NCBI GenBank assembly: GCA_020048255.1
Contig: JAIFMR010000235.1
Coordinates: forward strand, 1-7,867
Direction of reading: 5' to 3'
DNA from: Rhodoferax sp.
GTDB taxonomy: Bacteria > Pseudomonadota > Gammaproteobacteria > Burkholderiales > Burkholderiaceae_C
DNA length: 7,867 nt
Below the pieces are notes generated by a model. It had not been told where the DNA came from. It worked only from the letters and a program-made list of their open reading frames with translations, and did not search any database. Below, piece by piece: positions 6,804-7,867 of the stretch. Both the position numbers and the translations under genes were made by a program. Positions within the stretch are counted from its first letter, which is position 1; every line of letters starts with the position of its first letter.

Positions 6804-6838
6804 TGCGCACACTTAAGTCCACCCTTGAACGCCTCCTC

Positions 6839-7312
6839 ATGAAAATTCTTGTGCTTGGCATTGGCAATACGCTTCTCAGCGATGAGGGGGTAGGCATTCA
6901 TGTGCTGAACGCGCTCGGGGCTGGCGCACCATTGCCCCCCGATGTGGAATTGCTCGACGGTGGCACCCTGTCTTTCACCCTGGCCGGTCCAATTCAGGAT
7001 GCAGATGCTCTCATCGTCGTGGATGCAGCTCAGATCAAATCAGCGCCCGGTACCTGGCAACAATTCGAAGGTGAGCAGATGGACACTTTCTTGTTGCACA
7101 ACCGTCAGTCCAGCGTGCACGAAGTGGGCCTGACGGATTTGCGTGCGATCGCCATCCTGGCGGGCCATTGGCCAGAGCGACGTGCCATGCTGGCGATCCA
7201 GCCGCAGTTCATGGACTGGGGCGAGATCCCGACCCCCGCCGTAGCGGCTTCCATTCCGGCGGTGGTGCAGGCCATTCGTGCGTTGATTGAGGATTGGTTG
7301 CATGAAGCTTAA
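6839..7312 (+). CDS. hupD: [NiFe]-hydrogenase maturation endopeptidase (HupD/HyaD/HybD family)
   Basis: 157 residues, normal for the family. After nickel insertion this protease removes the C-terminal peptide from the large subunit, letting the active site close. The N-terminus MKILVLGIGNTLLSDEGVG is diagnostic. The three residues that sense bound nickel in HybD (Glu16, Asp62, His93) appear as Glu16, Asp62 and His94 (in SVHEVGL). The C-terminal part, with IQPQFMDWGE, resembles proteases of membrane-bound uptake enzymes. ATG 6839 is chosen because the family motif starts there and it lies downstream of the predicted transcript start. CCTCCT (6832-6837) sits where a Shine-Dalgarno would be, so no ordinary ribosome binding site exists. 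The gene is probably first in the FNR-driven operon, and its end overlaps the next gene by 11 bp. The exact name (hupD, hyaD, hoxM) cannot be settled from sequence alone. Confidence 0.93.
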   Translation: MKILVLGIGNTLLSDEGVGIHVLNALGAGAPLPPDVELLDGGTLSFTLAGPIQDADALIVVDAAQIKSAPGTWQQFEGEQMDTFLLHNRQSSVHEVGLTDLRAIAILAGHWPERRAMLAIQPQFMDWGEIPTPAVAASIPAVVQAIRALIEDWLHEA

Positions 7313-7721
7313 GGACATTCCCGTCGTTGCCATGGATGCGCCGATCAGCGCGGCGCCATTGTCGGGCCATGCGTCGGTGTTGTTACGGGAAATCGCAGAA
7401 CGTGTGCGCCACTGGATAGAGACCGGTGAAACAGCCACCATCGATTTATTGGCCATGCCCCTGAATGCGACAGATCTTGACTGGTTGCGTGAGCGTTTGG
7501 GCACCGGCGAAATTCGCATCACCTTAGACGCAGATGGTGAGTCGACTTTGAACGAGACCAATTGCCCAGGTGTTTGGTGGGTCATGCACCACAACCCCAA
7601 CGGGGGCGTGATGTCGGCGTTCATTGAGGTCGCGCCGGTGCCGGAGTTGGTGAAAGCGCATCGGGACGATGTTCAGGGTGGTTTGGAACGCCTTGAATGG
7701 CTGATTACAGATTTGGGTTGA
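7302..7721 (+). CDS. Short HyaF/HupH-like hydrogenase expression/formation protein
   Basis: 139 residues. The C-terminal half, NCPGVWWVMHHNPNGG (positions 87-102) followed by an IEVAPVPELVKAHRDDVQ stretch, has the pattern of the HupH C-terminal domain found in HyaF, HupH and HoxQ, which assist small-subunit maturation before Tat export. The N-terminal part has a loose match to the same fold (LLREIAERVRHWIETGE, then LLAMPLNATDLDWLRERLG). Known HyaF/HupH/HoxQ proteins are about 280 residues with a longer N-terminal region, so this is roughly half size, with an intact start and stop. ATG 7302 is preceded by GAGG (7289-7292) and overlaps the protease end by 11 bp, so translation is probably coupled. 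An in-frame TTG at 7287 would add five residues. No signal peptide or membrane segment is seen. The role in assembling the downstream small subunit is inferred from family and position. Confidence 0.8.
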   Translation: MKLKDIPVVAMDAPISAAPLSGHASVLLREIAERVRHWIETGETATIDLLAMPLNATDLDWLRERLGTGEIRITLDADGESTLNETNCPGVWWVMHHNPNGGVMSAFIEVAPVPELVKAHRDDVQGGLERLEWLITDLG

Positions 7722-7803
7722 TAAGAGCAAAAGGCAGGACGCAAGCGTTGGGTGGGGTAAGGTATTTTCCAGGTCAGAATTTGGAGACAAGAGGTAAATC
7801 ATC

Positions 7804-7867
7804 ATGCAAGGACCCTTGATTGAATCATTGGCTCGCCAAGGCATCAGCCGGCGAAATTTTGCCAAAT
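7804..7867 (+). CDS. [NiFe]-hydrogenase small subunit, N-terminal Tat signal only (cut by window edge)
   Basis: Only 21 codons and one base are visible. They read MQGPLIESLARQGISRRNFAK. The R-R-x-F-x-K core after a short basic, amphipathic lead is a twin-arginine signal, and the RQGISRR pattern is the usual N-terminus of group 1 periplasm-facing hydrogenase small subunits (HyaA/HupS/HoxK), which carry the Fe-S clusters. GAGG at 7791-7794, nine bases before the ATG, is a good ribosome binding site. The gene follows the HyaF-like gene after 82 bp (7722-7803), in which I see no clear terminator or promoter. The call rests on this short stretch plus the maturation genes in front of it; another Tat-exported Fe-S protein cannot be excluded from 21 residues alone. 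Confidence 0.75.
   Translation, partial: MQGPLIESLARQGISRRNFAK

Noticed and set aside
7733..7746. Sigma-54-like promoter before the small subunit (GG-N10-GC)
   Set aside because: The GG and GC are spaced correctly, but the other conserved positions of TGGCAC-N5-TTGC mostly do not match, and such spacing is frequent by chance in GC-rich DNA.
1..7867. A new defence system, transposon, prophage or RNA gene
   Set aside because: No transposase, integrase, terminal inverted repeats, tRNA or rRNA is visible, and all coding space is taken by recognisable metabolic or hydrogenase genes.

Overview
The window looks like a chromosomal piece of a betaproteobacterium, probably from the Comamonadaceae (Rhodoferax- or Polaromonas-like). 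This rests on moderately high GC, the style of the Psd, PurU and HypB proteins, and an FNR/Anr-type promoter. It is an inference without database support. All genes found belong to known families. The main content is one flank of a [NiFe]-hydrogenase locus: its maturation genes and the first 21 codons of a Tat-exported hydrogenase small subunit.

Layout. Positions 1-2644 hold housekeeping genes unrelated to hydrogenase: the N-terminal part of an M32 carboxypeptidase (minus strand, running off the left edge), phosphatidylserine decarboxylase psd (plus) and formyltetrahydrofolate deformylase purU (minus, convergent with psd). A 175-bp divergent gap (2645-2819) separates purU from hypA-hypB-hypF (plus, 2820-6445). 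HypB has a very histidine-rich N-terminus, partly encoded by eight perfect copies of the hexamer CATGAA. A small HypC-family gene lies on the minus strand (6482-6709), convergent with hypF.

The divergent gap 6710-6838 carries a perfect FNR/Anr site (TTGAT-N4-ATCAA) and a TATATT -10 box spaced as in a class II FNR promoter. This promoter points into a rightward cluster: a hydrogenase maturation protease (6839-7312), a short HyaF/HupH-like protein (7302-7721) and the hydrogenase small subunit (7804 to the right edge).

How the genes work together. HypA and HypB deliver nickel. HypF makes the activated carbamoyl group that becomes the cyanide ligands of the iron. The HypC-family chaperone carries the Fe(CN)2CO unit and/or holds the large-subunit precursor. 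The protease trims the large subunit after nickel insertion. The HyaF-like protein probably assists assembly of the small subunit, which leaves the cell by the Tat pathway. The general partners HypD and HypE, and the large subunit, are not in this window.

No wholly new system is visible. The points worth following up are the lone inverted HypC-family gene lacking the conserved histidine, the FNR-controlled 'maturation first' gene order, the half-length HyaF-like protein, the HypB His-Glu repeat, and a possible RNA stem over the protease start codon.
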